64,000 nucleotides of DNA from Pseudomonas poae (GCA_004000515.1 CP034537.1:186001-250000), one strand, 5' to 3'. Counted from the stretch's first letter, positions 30,667-41,401 are shown. The notes: generated by a model not told the origin, from the letters alone. Translations and numbers: made by a program.

Positions 30667-33004
30667 ATGCCCCAGCAACCGATGCTTCTTGCCCGCACCC
30701 TGCGCCAATTCCTACTTGGCGCCAGCTTGAGTCTTACCGCGCTGCCCGCTGTGATGGCCGCCGAGGCCAAGCCTTACCACATCGCACCGACCTCGCTGGA
30801 AACCGCACTGAACCAATTTGGTCGCGAAGCCGGCGTGTTGATTTCGTTCGGTTCCGAAGTCACAGCAGGTATGCAGAGCCGTGGCCTGTCGGGCAACTTC
30901 AGCGCGGCTGAAGGTCTGCAGAAACTGCTGGAAGGCACCGGCTTGCAAGCCCGTGCGGAGGGTGACAATGCCTACAGCCTGCAACCGGCCAATGCCCCCG
31001 CCACTCTCGAACTGGGCACGTCCAGCGTGGTCGGCGACTGGCTCGGTGACGCTGCGCAATCCAATGTGTTCGAACACCCGGGTGCCCGCGACGTGATCCG
31101 CCGCGAAGAATTCGAACGCCAGGGCGCCACCCAGGCCCGCGATGTGCTCAACCGCATCCCCGGCGTCAACGCCCCGGAAAACAACGGCACCGGCAGCCAC
31201 GACATGGCGCTGAACTTCGGTATTCGCGGCCTCAACCCGCGCTTGGCGTCGCGCTCCACGGTATTGATGGACGGCATCCCGGTGCCCTTCGCACCCTATG
31301 GCCAGCCGCAGCTTTTCGTTCGCGCCCATCAGCATGGGCAACATGGACGCCGTGGACGTAGTACGCGGCGGCGGCGCGGTGCGTTACGGCCCGCAGAACG
31401 TGGGCGGTGTGGTCAACTTCGTGACCCGCGCGATCCCGGATGCGCCCACCGTCAAAGGCGGACTCCAGACTGAAACCAGCCCGTCTTCCAGCCACGATGG
31501 CTTCAAGACCACCGGCAACCTGCTGGCCGGCGGCACTGCCGACAACGGCCTGGGCGGCGCGATCTTGTACTCCGGCACCCGTGGCGGCGACTGGCGTGAA
31601 AACAGCAACACGCGCATTGACGACCTGATCCTCAAGGGCAAATACCAACTGGACGAAGCCAACAGCTTCAATGCCATGGCGCAGTACTACGAAGGCCAGG
31701 CCGATATGCCTGGGGGCTTGAACGTCAAGGACTACAAGGCTGATCCGTATCAGTCCACCCGCCCCTACGACAAATTCTGGGGCCGTCGCACGATGTTCAA
31801 CGTCGGTTACCGCTACGAGCAAGACCGTCGCGAATTCACCGTCAACAGCTTCTTCACCAAGACACTGCGCAGCGGCTACCTCGACCAGGGCACCTTCCTC
31901 TCGCTATCGCCGCGCGAGTATTGGGTACGTGGTATCGAAACCCGCTTCGCCCAAGGCTTCGACCTGGGCCCTACCAGCCATGAAGTGGGCGTGGGCTACC
32001 GCTATATCAATGAGGCCGGCCACGAACTGCGTTACCGCACACCCATTGCCACCAACCAACAAATCCCCACCACCGACAGCCGCAACGACCGTGACACCCG
32101 TGGCGGTACCGAAGCCAATGCCTTCTTCGTCGATGACCGGATTGATATCGGCAAATGGACCATCACGCCGGGCATCCGCTACGAGATGATCGAGTCCCAG
32201 CAAACCAACAACCTGACCAACGTCAAATACAAGGGCGACTACAACACCGCGCTGCCGGCGTTGAACGTGCTCTATCACCTGACCGACAGCTGGAACCTCT
32301 ACGCCAACACCGAAGGTTCATTTGGCAGCGTGCAGTACAGCCAGATGCCCAACCGTGTGACCAGCGGCGCCGTCAAACCGGAAAAGGCCCGCACTTGGGA
32401 ACTGGGTACCCGTTATGACGACGGCGCCTTGCGCGCAGAAATCGGCGCGTTCCTGATCAACTTCGACAACCAGTACGAAAGCAACCAGACCAACGACTCG
32501 GTGATCGCCCGCGGCGAGACCCGTCACCAAGGCATCGAGACCAGCGTCAACTACGCCCTCGACGGATTGAGCCCAGCGCTGGCCGGCTTTGATGTATACG
32601 CCAGCTACGCCTACGTCGACGCCACCATCCGCGAAGACGGCCCGAACAAAGGCAACCGCGTGCCCTTCTCATCCAAGCACAAAGGCACCATGGGCGTGGG
32701 CTACACCGAAGGCCGCTGGAAACTGAACCTGGACAGCAGCTTCCAGAGCAGCCAGTTCGCCGACAACGCCAACACCCAGAAGGAAAGTGCTGACGGCAGC
32801 ACCGGACGTATCCCTGGCTACATGTTGTTCAGTAGCCGCGCTGCGTACGATTTCGGCCCACAGTTGTCGGACCTGAACGTGGCGGTCGGTGTGAAAAACA
32901 TCTTCAACACCCAGTACTTCACCCGTTCGTTCGACGACAACAACAAGGGCAAGTACGTCGGCGAGCCGCGCACTGTGTACGTGCAGACCTCCATCGCGTT
33001 CTAA
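30667..33004 (+). pseudogene. fecA: TonB-dependent receptor (FecA-like), one frameshift as sequenced
   Basis: Outer-membrane receptor for an iron chelate. After the signal peptide comes an STN signalling domain (YHIAPTSLETALNQFGREAG), then a plug (RDVLNRIPGVNAPENNG; SMGNMDAVDVVRGGGAVRYG) and a 22-strand barrel ending in aromatic SIAF. About 779 residues when joined. The T run 31313-31316 is one too long and breaks PYGQPQLSFAPIS; the downstream frame is open for 568 codons to the stop. The plug resembles ferric-citrate FecA, but the ligand is not proven by sequence. Controlled by the FecI/FecR just upstream. Sequencing error is more likely than loss of function. Confidence 0.87.
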
Positions 33005-33873
33005 CTGCCCGCCAGGCAACTGGGGGTCGCCGCGACCAGCGCATCGATGGCGCAACGGGTCTTGGCCGGCATATGCGGTGCGGTCGGCCAGACCACATGG
33101 ATCGGCGCGGGTTGTTCGCGGTAGCCCGGCAGGACGGCTTCGAGTTGGCCGCGCAGCACGTAATGGGCGATCAACCAACTGGGCAACCAGGCCAGGCCAA
33201 CGCCTGCGATAGCGGCATCGGCCACGGCCTGGAGGTCATCGAGCACCAGCGGCGATATCACCCGTGAGCGATGGGGGTGGTTGGTCCGGTAGGCGATACC
33301 TCGGTGGCCTGTCAGATCATCGACAGACTCGATTTGGCCTACGCGTTGCAAGTACGCTGGGGACGCCGCCAAGCCCATGGCCTGTTCGCCCAAGCGGCGT
33401 GCATTGAGGCGGTCGGTGTCGGGCAACTCACCGATGCGCACGGCAATGTCGAAGCCTTCCTGCACCAGGTCGATCATGCGATCAGAGAAACAGACCTCGA
33501 TCTCCAACTCCGGATAACGATCCATCAACCCCCACAGTGCGGGCGCTGCATAGTGATGCCCGAACGCCAGTGGCACGCTGGCCCTCAAGCGTCCGCGGGG
33601 TTGCTGCCGACCGCTTTCCAGCACTGATTCGGCGGCCTCAAGTTCCGCCAACGCCCGCAGGCAATGTTCGTAGTACGCCTGCCCGTCTTCTGTCAGATGT
33701 TGACGGCGGGTCGAGCGCTGCAACAGGCGCGTACCCAGCCGCGCCTCCAACCGTGCCAAGCCCTTGCCGACAGCGGAGCGCGTGAGGTTCAGCCGTTCGG
33801 CAGCCTCTGTCAGATTGCCGCTTTCCACCACTTGGAGGAACAGTTCAACGCCATCAAAGCGTGGGGTGGCCAT
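33001..33873 (-). CDS. LysR-family transcriptional regulator
   Basis: 290 residues. N-terminal winged HTH (FLQVVESGNLTEAAERLNLT and SAVGKGLARLEARLGTRLL) and a substrate-binding domain of the CrgA/DsdC-like type. Divergent from the MFS exporter gene across about 105 nt, so probably its regulator. The stop overlaps the receptor's 3' end on the other strand by 4 nt. Confidence 0.92.
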   Translation of the reverse strand: MATPRFDGVELFLQVVESGNLTEAAERLNLTRSAVGKGLARLEARLGTRLLQRSTRRQHLTEDGQAYYEHCLRALAELEAAESVLESGRQQPRGRLRASVPLAFGHHYAAPALWGLMDRYPELEIEVCFSDRMIDLVQEGFDIAVRIGELPDTDRLNARRLGEQAMGLAASPAYLQRVGQIESVDDLTGHRGIAYRTNHPHRSRVISPLVLDDLQAVADAAIAGVGLAWLPSWLIAHYVLRGQLEAVLPGYREQPAPIHVVWPTAPHMPAKTRCAIDALVAATPSCLAGS

Positions 33874-33978
33874 GATTTTATTGTCGCCTTTGATTCCCTT
33901 ATCAGCGGAAAACTTATCACGAATAAGTCGCTGAATTCCCCTGAAAATAGCCCGACGTCATCTTTTCAGGAGAGTCCC

Positions 33979-35493
33979 ATGCCACCCGCCACCACGTTAT
34001 CGGCCAGCACTACGCCAAGCACCGCCAGGAACGGCCTCGCCCTCACCGCCGTGTGCCTGGTGGCGCTGATGTTCGGCCTGGAAATCTCCAGTGTGCCGGT
34101 CATCCTGCCCACCCTCGAAGAGCAATTGGGCACCGGTTTCCAGGACGCCCAATGGATCATGAATGCCTACACGCTGGCCTGCACCAGCGTATTGATGGCG
34201 GCGGGCACCTTGGCGGATCGTTTTGGCCGGCGGCGCATGCTGGTGTTGTGCCTGTGGCTGTTTGGCCTGGCTTCACTGGCGTGCGGGCTGGCCAATGACG
34301 CTTCGACGCTGATCGCGGCACGTTTCGTACAAGGCATCGGCGCCGGCGCGATGATGATCTGTCAGTTTGCGATTCTGTCGCATCAGTTCCGCGAGCCGGC
34401 AGCGCGGGCACGGGCGTTTGCGGTGTGGGGTGTGATTGCGGGCATAGGCTTGGGGTTCGGCCCGATGGTCGGGGCATTGATCCTTGCGGTGGCGGAATGG
34501 CGCTGGGTATTTCTCGTACACGTACCGCTGACCTTGCTCACCCTGGGCTTGCTGCACATCAGCGTGCAGGAGTCCCGCGACCCAGCCGGCCATCGCCTCG
34601 ACATCGCCGGCATGCTCACCTTGACGCTGGCGGTGTTCGCCCTGGTGTACTTCATCACCCAAGGCAGCGAGTACGGCTTTGGTACATCGGCCATGCTCGG
34701 CTGGGCGGTTTTGTCAGGGGTAGGTCTGCTGCTGTTCATCTTCATCGAACGACGCAGCGCCCATCCGATGTTCGACTTCTCGGTGTTTCGCATCCAACGC
34801 TTCAACGGCGCGTTGATGGGCTCGATCGGCATGAACTTCAGCTTCTGGCCGTTCATGATCTACCTGCCGCTGTATTTCCAGGCGGGGTTGGGCTACGACA
34901 CGCTGACCACCGGCGGCGCCCTGCTCGCCTATACCCTGCCGACCTTGCTGGTACCACCGCTGGCCGAGCGCCTGGCCTTGCGCTATGGCGCCGAGCGCAT
35001 CATTCCTTTGGGTCTGGGCATGATGGGCGCGGGATTCTTAAGCATGGCAGCCGTCAACAGCGCCGCCCAGCCGAGTATCGTACTGGTGCTGATCAGTTGC
35101 GCGATTGCCGGCGTCGGCCTGGCCCTGACCAACTCACCCACCACCAATACCACCACCGGTTCCGTCTCGGCGGATCGTGCGGGCATGGCTTCGGGCATCG
35201 ACTTAAGTGCACGATTGATCACTCTGGCGCTCAACATCGCGTTGATGGGGTTGGTGTTGCTGCTGGGCATCAGCCATCAACTGGCCGCTGTGTTGCCCGC
35301 AAGCACAGCAATGGATTGGCCAGCAATCAGCCAAAACATTGCGGCGGGCAAATTGTCGTCTTCGATAGGGCTGACGTTCACCGATGCCCAGGGCGCGCTG
35401 CGTCACGGTGCTGGATGGGCGATGCTGTTTGCAGGTCTAGGGGCTTGCGGGCTGGCGCTGCTGAGCGGGTATTTCTTCCGGCGCAACCGGTAA
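33979..35493 (+). CDS. MFS transporter, DHA2 (EmrB/QacA) family
   Basis: Proton-driven multidrug-type exporter, 504 residues and about 14 membrane helices. Motif A between helices 2 and 3: AGTLADRFGRRRMLVL. Motif C-like glycine-rich stretch in helix 5: GVIAGIGLGFGPMVGALI. ATG 33979 has AGGAG 6 nt upstream. The open frame extends to 33664 but runs into the divergent regulator. A terminator follows. Substrate unknown. Confidence 0.93.
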   Translation: MPPATTLSASTTPSTARNGLALTAVCLVALMFGLEISSVPVILPTLEEQLGTGFQDAQWIMNAYTLACTSVLMAAGTLADRFGRRRMLVLCLWLFGLASLACGLANDASTLIAARFVQGIGAGAMMICQFAILSHQFREPAARARAFAVWGVIAGIGLGFGPMVGALILAVAEWRWVFLVHVPLTLLTLGLLHISVQESRDPAGHRLDIAGMLTLTLAVFALVYFITQGSEYGFGTSAMLGWAVLSGVGLLLFIFIERRSAHPMFDFSVFRIQRFNGALMGSIGMNFSFWPFMIYLPLYFQAGLGYDTLTTGGALLAYTLPTLLVPPLAERLALRYGAERIIPLGLGMMGAGFLSMAAVNSAAQPSIVLVLISCAIAGVGLALTNSPTTNTTTGSVSADRAGMASGIDLSARLITLALNIALMGLVLLLGISHQLAAVLPASTAMDWPAISQNIAAGKLSSSIGLTFTDAQGALRHGAGWAMLFAGLGACGLALLSGYFFRRNR

Positions 35494-35497
35494 ACGC

Positions 35498-35525
35498 AAA
35501 CGGGCCTGCAAATGCAGGCCCGTTT
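35498..35525. terminator. Bidirectional terminator
   Basis: AAACGGGCCTGCA AA TGCAGGCCCGTTT: 13-bp perfect stem between the convergent MFS gene and HPF-like gene. The T run is short on both sides. Confidence 0.8.
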
Positions 35526-35547
35526 CTAGTGGGAGTTGAAAAAACTG

Positions 35548-35958
35548 TCAGCTATTCAGTGCAGCGTTTTCGTTTTCCAGGAATTCCTCTTCAAGCGCGT
35601 CGTCATTCACTTTGTTGGCCGGCAGGTTTTTCGCGGCAGCGCGTGGCTTGCCTTGCAGTTTGCCAAACAGATGTTCCAACGCATGGTCCAGCTTGGTGGC
35701 CGCACCGTCGATCGCCTGCTCCAGGGTATCGGCTTTATGCAGCACCGAAAGCGGTTGATGGCCTTTTGGCCGGGCTTCCAGACGGCAACTTAAATCGTGG
35801 GGACCGGGCTTGTCGCCGTTCTCATCCCGCAGGTAGACCTCCACTCGGGTCAGGTCTTCTTCGTAACGTTCGAGCGTGCTCTCAATGGTAGTACGTACCC
35901 ACTCCTCCAGTCGGATGCTGCTTTCAATATGGTTATCGCTATTGACTTGGATTTGCAT
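35548..35958 (-). CDS. HPF/RaiA-family ribosome-associated protein
   Basis: 136 residues. The N-terminal 95 fit the HPF/RaiA (sigma-54 modulation) fold: MQIQVNSDNHIESSIRLEEW, then ERYEEDLTRVEVYLRDENGD and a helix DTLEQAIDGAATKLDHALEH. The C-terminal 40 residues are a charged tail (KPRAAAKNLPANK and an acidic end) longer than in the short HPF. It probably binds the decoding centre of idle ribosomes in stress or stationary phase; this is a second such gene, apart from the hpf of the rpoN locus. Confidence 0.82.
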   Translation of the reverse strand: MQIQVNSDNHIESSIRLEEWVRTTIESTLERYEEDLTRVEVYLRDENGDKPGPHDLSCRLEARPKGHQPLSVLHKADTLEQAIDGAATKLDHALEHLFGKLQGKPRAAAKNLPANKVNDDALEEEFLENENAALNS

Positions 35959-36170
35959 AGTTCTTCCCTTATTTCAGCTAGCTCGCGAGAGGTCACAACT
36001 GCAACACCGATGCGGTGAAACCATGACCTCTTGATTACACAATTGAGCAGTCAGCGAAACATTTCAACCCCTTTGCAAAGATAAATCCCACATTACAAAT
36101 TAACCCTGACTACAAGCAAAAACGCTGTTAGGGTGGGGAGTTAGTTACATCTTCTTACGCCCAGCGAACC

Positions 36171-37117
36171 TCACAATTGCCCCTCTCCCAACGGGTGCAA
36201 ACCACGAAAAATCTCTGCTTCCTCCACCAACCAATCATGCACTGCCCGCACGCCCGGATGGCTCAGCGCGCCCGGCGCATACAGCAGCACATAGCGTTTG
36301 TGATTAGGCACGGCAAGGCCGAATGGCACGATCAAGGTGCCGCGCTCCAGCTCATCGTTAAGCAAGGTACGCCGTGCGATGGCCACGCCCATGCCGGCAA
36401 TGGCGGCTTCGATGGTCAGGTGGTTGCGGTTGAAGGTATGACCACGGCGCACGTCGGCTTCGTGATAGCCAATAGCATTCAGGTAAAACTCCCACTCCGC
36501 GTACTCATAACTCCCACGCCAAGCGGTAATGTCGTGCAGCAAGGGGAAGTGCACCAGGTCGGCTGGGCCATGCAGCGGCGGGCGCCCGCGCAGCAGGCTC
36601 GGCGCGCACACCGGGAAGATCTGCTCATCCAACAGGGCTGTGGATAACAAGCCCGGGTAGCTGCCGTCGTTCAAGTCGATGGCCAGGTCGAAGTCACCTT
36701 CGTGCAGGGCGATGCTGCTGTCTTCAGCGACCAGGCGCAGTTGAATGTCCGGGAAGCGCTGCTGCAAACGTGGCAGGCGCGGGGTCAGCCACTTGCCGAG
36801 AAACGATGGAATCGAGCGCAACCGCAGGGTGCCGCTGATCATCCCCGCATCCAGCCGCTGCAATTCAGCATCGATACTGCCGTAGGCCTCCCCACCGTCG
36901 CCGCCAAACGCTGCCCCTCGGCACTGAGCTCCACACCGCGTGCACGTCGATGAAACAAGCGAAAGCCCAGGCGCTCCTCCAACTGGCGGATTTGTTGGCT
37001 CACCGCCCCCGGCGTGATGTGCAGCTCTTCGGCGCAGCGGGTGAACGACAAGTGCCGCGCGGCGCAGGAAAAAACGTGCAGCCAAACGTAAGTCTGGCCA
37101 TGAAGGGGGCGGGTCAT
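36171..37117 (-). pseudogene. LysR-family regulator (GcvA-like), one frameshift as sequenced
   Basis: GcvA-type LysR regulator, about 315 residues when joined. N-terminal HTH: FSCAARHLSFTRCAEELHIT and GAVSQQIRQLEERLGFRLF. The frame stops at 36839 because the C run 36890-36893 is one short. The next frame gives GEAYGSIDAELQRLDAG and a complete ligand-binding domain to 36171. Divergent from sdaA; GcvA-like regulators often control serine and glycine catabolism, so it may activate sdaA. Homopolymer error likely. Confidence 0.85.
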
Positions 37118-37254
37118 AGCGTTTAGTCCTGCTAAAGGGTGTCTTAGGATAATTCGTTGGTCAGTGCCGATCTAGAGGCTCAGTATCGCGCCAATTGCGC
37201 TCGTCCTACAAAACATGGCAGCGATTCCTACTCCATTGCTTGTAAGGCTTTAGC

Positions 37255-38631
37255 ATGGCTATCAGTGTTTTCGATCTATTCAAAGTGGGCATCGGCCCAT
37301 CCAGCTCCCACACCGTGGGCCCCATGCGGGCGGCAGCAACCTTTGCCCAAGCCCTGATCGATCAACATTTGCTGAGCGCCACCCGCCGCGTTGAAGTGCG
37401 CCTGTACGGCTCGCTGTCGGCCACCGGCGTTGGCCACGCCACCGACCGCGCCTGTGTCATGGGCTTGATGGGCGAGTGGCCGGACAAGGTCGATCCCACC
37501 ACGATCAACACCCGTATCCAGCACCTGCGCGAATCCGGCCGGCTGTTGCTCGCCGGTGTCGAAGACATTGCCTTCAACTGGCACACCGACCTCCTGCTGC
37601 TGGACGAAAGCCTGCCCTACCACCCCAACGCCATGTTCCTGCACGCCTACGGCGACAGCGGCCTGCTGAGCGAGCAAACCTATTACTCGGTGGGCGGCGG
37701 TTTCATTATCGAAGCGGCTGAGGCTGAATCGGGCATTGCGCCGACCAGCGATGTGGAATTGCCCTACGACTTCTCCAGCGCCGTCGAACTGCTGGCTTTA
37801 TGCAACAAGCACGGTTTGCGGGTTTCCGAGCTGATGATGGCCAACGAACGCGCCTGGCGCAGTGACGAAGACATCCGCAGCGGCCTTTTGCATATCTGGT
37901 CGGTGATGCGCGAGTGCGTGGAGCAAGGCCTGCGCGATGAAGGCATCTTGCCCGGCGGGCTGGATGTGCCACGTCGTGCGGCGAAATTGCACCGCAGCCT
38001 GTTGGAAATCGGCAAACCAAACGTGATCACGTCGACCTTGTCGGCCATGGAATGGGTGAACCTGTTCGCCCTCGCCGTCAACGAAGAGAACGCCGCCGGC
38101 GGGCGCATGGTCACCGCGCCGACCAATGGCGCAGCGGGGATCATCCCGGCGGTGCTGCATTACTACATGAAGTTCAACAGTGACGCGTCCGACGACGACG
38201 TGGTCAATTTCTTCCTGGCCGCCGCCGCCGTCGGCATCCTCTGTAAGAAAAACGCCTCGATCTCTGGCGCCGAAGTGGGCTGCCAGGGTGAGGTCGGCTC
38301 GGCCTGCGCCATGGCCGCCGCCGGGCTGGCCGACATACTCGGTGCCACTCCCGAGCAACTGGAAAACGCCGCCGAAATCGGCCTGGAACACAACCTCGGC
38401 CTCACCTGCGACCCCGTTGGCGGCCTGGTTCAAGTGCCGTGCATCGAGCGCAACGCCATCGCCGCCGTCAAAGCGATCAACGCCACGCAAATGGCCCTGC
38501 GCGGTGATGGCAAACACTTCATTTCCCTCGACCGGGTGATCCGCACCATGCGCGATACCGGCGCCGACATGCATGACAAATACAAAGAAACTTCACGGGG
38601 CGGCCTGGCCGTGAGCTGGGTGGAATGCTGA
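37255..38631 (+). CDS. sdaA: L-serine ammonia-lyase (L-serine dehydratase)
   Basis: Iron-sulfur enzyme that converts L-serine to pyruvate and ammonia. 458 residues, single-chain type: beta domain at the N-terminus ([20 protein letters not shown]) and catalytic alpha domain. Cluster-binding Cys are visible in [20 protein letters not shown] and [10 protein letters not shown]. Followed 60 nt later by a serine-type transporter, so the two form an uptake-and-use unit. Confidence 0.95.
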   Translation: MAISVFDLFKVGIGPSSSHTVGPMRAAATFAQALIDQHLLSATRRVEVRLYGSLSATGVGHATDRACVMGLMGEWPDKVDPTTINTRIQHLRESGRLLLAGVEDIAFNWHTDLLLLDESLPYHPNAMFLHAYGDSGLLSEQTYYSVGGGFIIEAAEAESGIAPTSDVELPYDFSSAVELLALCNKHGLRVSELMMANERAWRSDEDIRSGLLHIWSVMRECVEQGLRDEGILPGGLDVPRRAAKLHRSLLEIGKPNVITSTLSAMEWVNLFALAVNEENAAGGRMVTAPTNGAAGIIPAVLHYYMKFNSDASDDDVVNFFLAAAAVGILCKKNASISGAEVGCQGEVGSACAMAAAGLADILGATPEQLENAAEIGLEHNLGLTCDPVGGLVQVPCIERNAIAAVKAINATQMALRGDGKHFISLDRVIRTMRDTGADMHDKYKETSRGGLAVSWVEC

Positions 38632-38691
38632 GGAGCATTCCCTGACCGTCCCAACGTGAGCCCGCGCAAAAATAATAACGAGGCAATAACG

Positions 38692-39978
38692 ATGACCGAT
38701 GTACGTACACCTGCTGCCGAAAATCCTGCTGTAGAGAGCACCGTTACAACTGGCTGGACCAAACACGACACCACCTGGATGCTCGGCCTCTACGGCACCG
38801 CCATCGGTGCCGGCACCCTGTTCCTGCCGATCAACGCCGGCGTCGGCGGCTTCTGGCCGTTGATCGTGCTGGCGCTGCTGGCCTTCCCAATGACCTTCTT
38901 TGCTCACCGTGGGCTGACGCGCTTTGTGCTGTCGGGCAAATCCGGCGACATCACTGAAGTGGTCGAAGAACATTTCGGCGTCGGTGCGGGCAAGCTGATC
39001 ACCCTGCTGTACTTCTTTGCGATCTTCCCGATCCTGCTGGTGTACAGCGTGGCGCTGACCAACACCCTCAGCAGCTTTATGGAACACCAACTGCATATTG
39101 CACCGCCGCCCCGGGCGATCCTGTCGCTGGTGCTGATCCTCGGCCTGATGGCCATTGTGCGTTGCGGTCAGGGCGTGATCGTCAAGGCCATGAGCGTGCT
39201 GGTATACCCGTTCGTCGCCGCCCTGCTGTTACTGGCGTTCAGCCTCATTCCTAACTGGAACGGCGCTTTCTTCGCTTCCGCCGGTGATGGCATGCCCCTG
39301 CCACTGTTCTTCAAGACCCTGTGGCTGGCGATCCCGGTGATGGTGTTTTCCTTCAACCACTCGCCGATCATCTCCGCGTTTGCCGTCGACCAGAAACGCG
39401 TGTACGGCGCGCAGGCCGAGCGTAAGAGCAGCGGCATTCTCGCCACCGCCCACAGCATGATGGTGTTGACGGTGATGTTCTTCTGCTTCAGCTGTGTACT
39501 GGCACTGTCGCCGGCAGACCTGGCAGCGGCCAAGGCCCAGAACATTTCGATCCTGTCGTACCTGGCCAATCACTTCCAGACCCCGGTGATCGCCTACGCC
39601 GCGCCGTTGATCGCACTGGTGGCCATTACCAAATCCTTCCTCGGCCATTACATCGGCGCCAGCGAAGGCTTCCAGGGCTTGATCGTCAAATCCCTGCGTG
39701 GCCGTAACCGTTCCATGTCGGCCAAATGGTTGGAACGCAGCACTGCGCTGTTCATGGTGCTCACCTGCTGGGCCGTTGCCACGTTTAACCCAAGCATCCT
39801 GGGCATGATCGAAACCATGGGCGGGCCGATCATCGCGTGCCTGCTGTTCCTGATGCCGATGTACGCGATCCGCCGAGTGCCATCGCTGCGCCAGTACTCG
39901 GGCCAGGTGTCGAATGTGTTTGTGGTGGTGATCGGGCTGATTGCGCTGTCAGCGATCGTTTTTTCGGTACTGCCCTGA
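38692..39978 (+). CDS. sdaC: SdaC-like serine/threonine transporter (HAAAP family)
   Basis: Inner-membrane amino acid:proton symporter with about 11 helices, 428 residues from ATG 38692. Family motif in helix 1: LYGTAIGAGTLFLPINAGVG. Also ALLAFPMTFFAHRGLTRFVL and a conserved MVFSFNHSPIISAF. Sits behind sdaA and so most likely imports L-serine. ATG 38692 is chosen over 38656, which lies close to the sdaA stop and has no ribosome site. Confidence 0.9.
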   Translation: MTDVRTPAAENPAVESTVTTGWTKHDTTWMLGLYGTAIGAGTLFLPINAGVGGFWPLIVLALLAFPMTFFAHRGLTRFVLSGKSGDITEVVEEHFGVGAGKLITLLYFFAIFPILLVYSVALTNTLSSFMEHQLHIAPPPRAILSLVLILGLMAIVRCGQGVIVKAMSVLVYPFVAALLLLAFSLIPNWNGAFFASAGDGMPLPLFFKTLWLAIPVMVFSFNHSPIISAFAVDQKRVYGAQAERKSSGILATAHSMMVLTVMFFCFSCVLALSPADLAAAKAQNISILSYLANHFQTPVIAYAAPLIALVAITKSFLGHYIGASEGFQGLIVKSLRGRNRSMSAKWLERSTALFMVLTCWAVATFNPSILGMIETMGGPIIACLLFLMPMYAIRRVPSLRQYSGQVSNVFVVVIGLIALSAIVFSVLP

Positions 39979-40012
39979 AACAGGTCATCGGTCTCAAGAA
40001 CAACACAAGTCG

Positions 40013-40097
40013 AATGTGGAGGGGCTTGCCCCGATAGCAATCTTTCAGCCAAGCATTCATTGGCTGACACACCGCTATCGGGGCAAGCCCCCCCATT
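40013..40097. repeat. REPIN-like inverted repeat (TGTGGAGGGGCTTGCCCC type)
   Basis: Arms AATGTGGAGGGGCTTGCCCC and GGGGCAAGCCCCCCCATT around a spacer of about 45 nt containing TTTCAGCCAA...TTGGCTGA arms. A third family, distinct from the other two. It is the last REPIN before the accessory region. Confidence 0.8.
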
Positions 40098-40270
40098 GGA
40101 ATGTTGCAACCCCAAGGAGCACCGCACGGCACGCCCTTTGCTGTACAGCCATTGAGGAAAACGGACCTTGCGAAAACCTCAGCGACGAAGTGGCCGGTGG
40201 TCAGGAGACGCGAACTATTCCCGATGCCGGTCGTCAATGACTGCATGTTCTTATCAGGCGGTAACGCACC

Positions 40271-40585
40271 ATGGACAATCCTTTTCAGATCATCACAGAC
40301 ACTTTCACGCCAAACTACCGTGTCAACCTGAGCATCCAACGGCTGGATGGCAGCATCATGCTCACTCTTTCCAATGAGTCGGGCGTAGTGGCCAAGCGCA
40401 TGATCAGCGCTGAACAACGCAACGACCCGCAACGGCTTAAACGCCTGGTACAAAGCATTCAATTCGGCATTGCCATCGAGCAGGGCCATAGCGCCATGGA
40501 GATCCTGGCGGTGATGACCGATGGCGATCACAAACTGTTGCAACGACCGCCCACCAGTTCCCTGCCCTTCAGCGTCGGGCTTTAA
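40271..40585 (+). CDS. DUF3509 family protein
   Basis: 104 residues. Matches the Pseudomonas DUF3509 family (FTPNYRVNLSIQRLDGSIML; VAKRMISAEQRNDPQRL; LVQSIQFGIAIEQGH). No signal peptide or membrane segment; probably a small cytosolic alpha/beta protein of unknown function. Convergent with psiE, overlapping it by 4 nt at the 3' ends. Confidence 0.83.
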   Translation: MDNPFQIITDTFTPNYRVNLSIQRLDGSIMLTLSNESGVVAKRMISAEQRNDPQRLKRLVQSIQFGIAIEQGHSAMEILAVMTDGDHKLLQRPPTSSLPFSVGL

Positions 40586-41070
40586 AGCTCACCCTTCTCG
40601 GTTTCCAGGCTCGCCTCGCCTTTGCGACGCGGGCCTTCGACCTTCACCGACGGAAACGCCGACGAGGCGTAGCGCACCACCAGGATCGAGAACGCCAACA
40701 GCAAAATCCCACCGCACAGGTAGATGATGCCGATATCAGGCGGGTTGTGGTGGGACACGTTGGAGATCAGCAGGCGCGTCAGCGCGGTGATCGCCACGTA
40801 GATCAGGAAGCGCACGGGCATGTGGTTGGTCTTGAAATAAATCCCGACCATCGCGCCCAATTCCAGGTAGATGAACAGCAGCAAGATGTCATCGATCTTG
40901 ATGTGCCCGTTCTCCAGCATCCCCAAAAATTCCATCACCGCCGCCCATGCGGTCACCGCACCAATGGCGAACAACGCCAGGTAGTGGAACGACTCGACAA
41001 ACAGGTTGCCCAGGGACTCGGCCAGTTCATGGACGTTCTGGCGCAGCTTTTCGGCCCAGTTGATTTTCAC
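40582..41070 (-). CDS. psiE: PsiE-family phosphate-starvation-inducible membrane protein
   Basis: 162 residues with four predicted membrane helices (about 28-48, 60-80, 87-103 and 117-136). Family segments: FHYLALFAIGAVTAWAAVME, ILLLFIYLELGAMVGIYF and HMPVRFLIYVAITALTRLL. PsiE is phosphate-starvation induced in E. coli; its function is not known. Last clearly core gene before the accessory region. Confidence 0.87.
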   Translation of the reverse strand: MKINWAEKLRQNVHELAESLGNLFVESFHYLALFAIGAVTAWAAVMEFLGMLENGHIKIDDILLLFIYLELGAMVGIYFKTNHMPVRFLIYVAITALTRLLISNVSHHNPPDIGIIYLCGGILLLAFSILVVRYASSAFPSVKVEGPRRKGEASLETEKGEL

Positions 41071-41258
41071 GATGATGCTTCCTTAGGTCGGCTCGACCGG
41101 ATAATGCGGGTTAGACGTGACCGTTGTTCTGCATGCAGAAAAAAGGCCAGCGTCCGGTATAAGATGATGGCGGGGTGACATGAGGCACTGCAAACCTGTA
41201 TTTACGGGCTACATTAAAAACTGCTACCCAAACCCCACGGTTTGGCTTACCCTTTTCG

Positions 41259-41274
41259 CTGTATATAAATACAG
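41259..41274. promoter_or_regulatory. LexA (SOS) box of truncated yebG
   Basis: CTGTATATAAATACAG fits CTG-N10-CAG and is nearly identical to the strong E. coli consensus CTGTATATATATACAG. It lies 44 nt upstream of the truncated yebG start, as expected for an SOS gene. Confidence 0.85.
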
Positions 41275-41317
41275 TAGTCGCAAAAGACAACTATCGTGAA
41301 GGCATGTGAGGTGGTGA

Positions 41318-41401
41318 ATGGCCGTCGAAGTGGTATACCGCAGCAGCCGAGATCTGGAGCGTTTGTACATTGTTTTGCGGACTAGCGGACTGCCTAGATA
41401 G
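41318..41401 (+). pseudogene. Truncated yebG (5' end only)
   Basis: ATG 41318 begins MAVEVVYRSSRDLERLY, the first 17 residues of the DNA-damage-inducible YebG family. It then diverges into 10 unrelated residues and a stop at 41399. The ribosome site (AGGTGG) and LexA box are in place, so the native gene was cut here by an insertion or deletion. The break near 41367 is the best estimate of the left end of the accessory region. Confidence 0.75.
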
